Of a DNA stretch of 64,000 bases, positions 62,917 through 64,000 are shown piece after piece. Position 1 is the first letter of the stretch, and each line of letters begins with the position of its first letter. This stretch comes from Teredinibacter purpureus (GTDB lineage Bacteria; Pseudomonadota; Gammaproteobacteria; Pseudomonadales; Cellvibrionaceae). Where the stretch lies: contig NZ_CP060092.1 in assembly GCF_014217335.1 (NCBI RefSeq), positions 1,319,501 to 1,383,500 of the forward strand, in the 5' to 3' direction. The position numbers were made by a program, and so were the translations under genes. Below the pieces are notes generated by a model, which saw nothing but the letters and a program-made list of their open reading frames with translations, searched no databases and was not told where the DNA came from.

Positions 62917-64000
62917 ATGAAAACGGCATTCATGCCACGCAAAAAACAGTTTTGGCTCTACCATGGTTTAGGTGTCTTTACGCTGTCGATAATCGAATTG
63001 GTGACGGCGGTCCTTTGGCCGCATGCTGTAGGCTTTAAACTGATCAGTGGTTTTATTCTATGGCCCATTCTATTTACGATAGCAGTGTTGATATTCCGAT
63101 GGTGGTATAACAACAATGTGGGTGTTAGAGGTTGGACGGGCAAACTAATCTCGGTAGTCGTGGTCTATTCAGCCGTTTCCGCGTTTATTATTGCCTCTAT
63201 CATTGTTGCGATACTGTTACCCGTTTTTATTGCAGAGTTTGTAACACCTGAGCAGTTGGAGCAAGGCTACGACTATTTTGACCTAATTATTTCTATGGTA
63301 GGAAACGCTACACTTTCGGGCAACCTGTTTATTGCCGCATGGGCTTTTATTTATGTGTTTGTAAAGGAAAGTTGGCGCGCTCGAGATTCTGAGGTGGCCA
63401 ATCTAAAGTTAAAAAATAGCCTGAAAGAAGCCAAACTTAGCCGCTTATCGAACCAGCTAAACCCGCATTTTTTGTTTAATAGCCTCAACAATATACGTTT
63501 TATGATTCACGAAAACCCACAATATGCCGACGCTATGATTACCGCACTGTCGGAAATACTGCGTTACTCTTTAGCGTCTAGTGAGAATGAAAAAATTTCA
63601 CTGCAAGAAGAGATAGCCATTATAAAGCGTTATATAGAGATCATTACCCTTCAGTACGAAGATAAAATTAACTTTTCTTTAGACGTTCAGCAATCCGATT
63701 TGCGTTGTTTAATTCCTCCTATGTCGATTCAATTACTGGTCGAAAATGCCGTGAAACACGGCATTGAATATATTCGTGAAGGCGGCGTAGTTCGTGTCAC
63801 TATAGCGGTCCGTAACCGTCAGTTACAGGTTGAAGTGCGTAACCCCATTCCGATTGACGCAGTGGAGAATACACATCGTAATACCGGTATGGGCTTGGTT
63901 AACGTGCGGGAGCGCCTTCAACTGTTATATGGAGAGCAGGCTTCATTGGTAGCCGAGAAAAAAGGGCATTTATTTGTGGCAGAAATGACTTTGCCGGAGG
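62917..64000 (+). CDS. LytS/YpdA-type membrane histidine kinase (3' end outside window)
   Basis: The frame is open from ATG 62917 to the end of the window, 361 codons seen. About four membrane helices (residues 14-35, 45-62, 75-105 and 125-150) precede a His_kinase domain: LSNQLNPHFLFNSLNNIR with the phosphorylated His, and the ATPase N-box VENAVKHGIEYI. GMGLVNVRERLQLLY is the G-box. A LytTR-type regulator usually follows such kinases and would lie beyond the window. Confidence 0.9.
   Translation, partial: MKTAFMPRKKQFWLYHGLGVFTLSIIELVTAVLWPHAVGFKLISGFILWPILFTIAVLIFRWWYNNNVGVRGWTGKLISVVVVYSAVSAFIIASIIVAILLPVFIAEFVTPEQLEQGYDYFDLIISMVGNATLSGNLFIAAWAFIYVFVKESWRARDSEVANLKLKNSLKEAKLSRLSNQLNPHFLFNSLNNIRFMIHENPQYADAMITALSEILRYSLASSENEKISLQEEIAIIKRYIEIITLQYEDKINFSLDVQQSDLRCLIPPMSIQLLVENAVKHGIEYIREGGVVRVTIAVRNRQLQVEVRNPIPIDAVENTHRNTGMGLVNVRERLQLLYGEQASLVAEKKGHLFVAEMTLPE

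Overview
The window looks like chromosomal DNA of a marine-type gammaproteobacterium, most plausibly from the Cellvibrionales (Saccharophagus, Teredinibacter or Cellvibrio relatives). This is inferred from a secreted glucuronoyl esterase with two carbohydrate-binding modules joined by Pro/Thr linkers, the gene order nrdR-ribD-ribE-ribBA-ribH-nusB-thiL-pgpA, an fpr gene divergent from a finR-like LysR regulator, rlmJ, a SapC-family gene and a PEP-CTERM protein. I see no tRNA, rRNA, CRISPR array, transposase or phage gene, so this reads as core chromosome with a few accessory genes.

Layout. 1-3.5 kb: end of a CorA-type channel, an MscS channel, and a convergent rimK/aspartoacylase-like pair. 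3.8-6.1 kb: the multi-module CE15 glucuronoyl esterase, followed by about 1.1 kb without a convincing gene. 7.2-14.7 kb: nrdR and the riboflavin/thiamine block, then a retropepsin-like protease and a stand-alone GTP cyclohydrolase II (ribA). 14.9-21.1 kb: a small outer-membrane porin, two spondin-domain exported proteins, an OmpR-type regulator with its kinase, and a second histidine kinase. 21.1-27 kb: a P2-type cation ATPase, an HD-GYP protein and a Rec-EAL protein. 27-33 kb: NAD malic enzyme, SapC-family protein, ferredoxin-NADP reductase with divergent FinR-like regulator, and small membrane proteins. 33-44.5 kb: SixA-like phosphatase with an Atm1-type ABC exporter, a short phosphate-binding-like protein with a porin, a large M48-like membrane protein with a broken zinc motif, YjbQ and YgjP homologues, a second ABC exporter and a MarC protein. 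44.8-47.5 kb: an orphan HypX/HoxX homologue and an MHYT-only membrane protein. 48.2-55.8 kb: a five-gene Pil-Chp-like chemosensory operon. 55.9-64 kb: TonB-dependent receptor, TauE/SafE transporter with a structured upstream region, PEP-CTERM protein behind a sigma-54-type promoter, a small membrane protein, rlmJ and a LytS-type kinase cut by the window end.

Themes. Signal transduction is dense: histidine kinases and response regulators, two putative c-di-GMP phosphodiesterases (HD-GYP and EAL), an MHYT protein and a chemosensory array. The riboflavin block looks complete apart from the phosphatase step, and the missing GTP cyclohydrolase activity of the degenerate RibBA C-terminus appears to be supplied by the separate ribA about 3 kb downstream. 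The points I consider most worth following are the spondin-pair/two-component locus, the pseudoreceiver-receiver protein that opens the chemosensory operon, the HEAAR M48-like protein, the orphan HypX, the sigma-54/inverted-repeat region before the PEP-CTERM gene, and a possible three-way-junction structure before the TauE gene. All assignments rest on reading motifs by eye; no database search was run.
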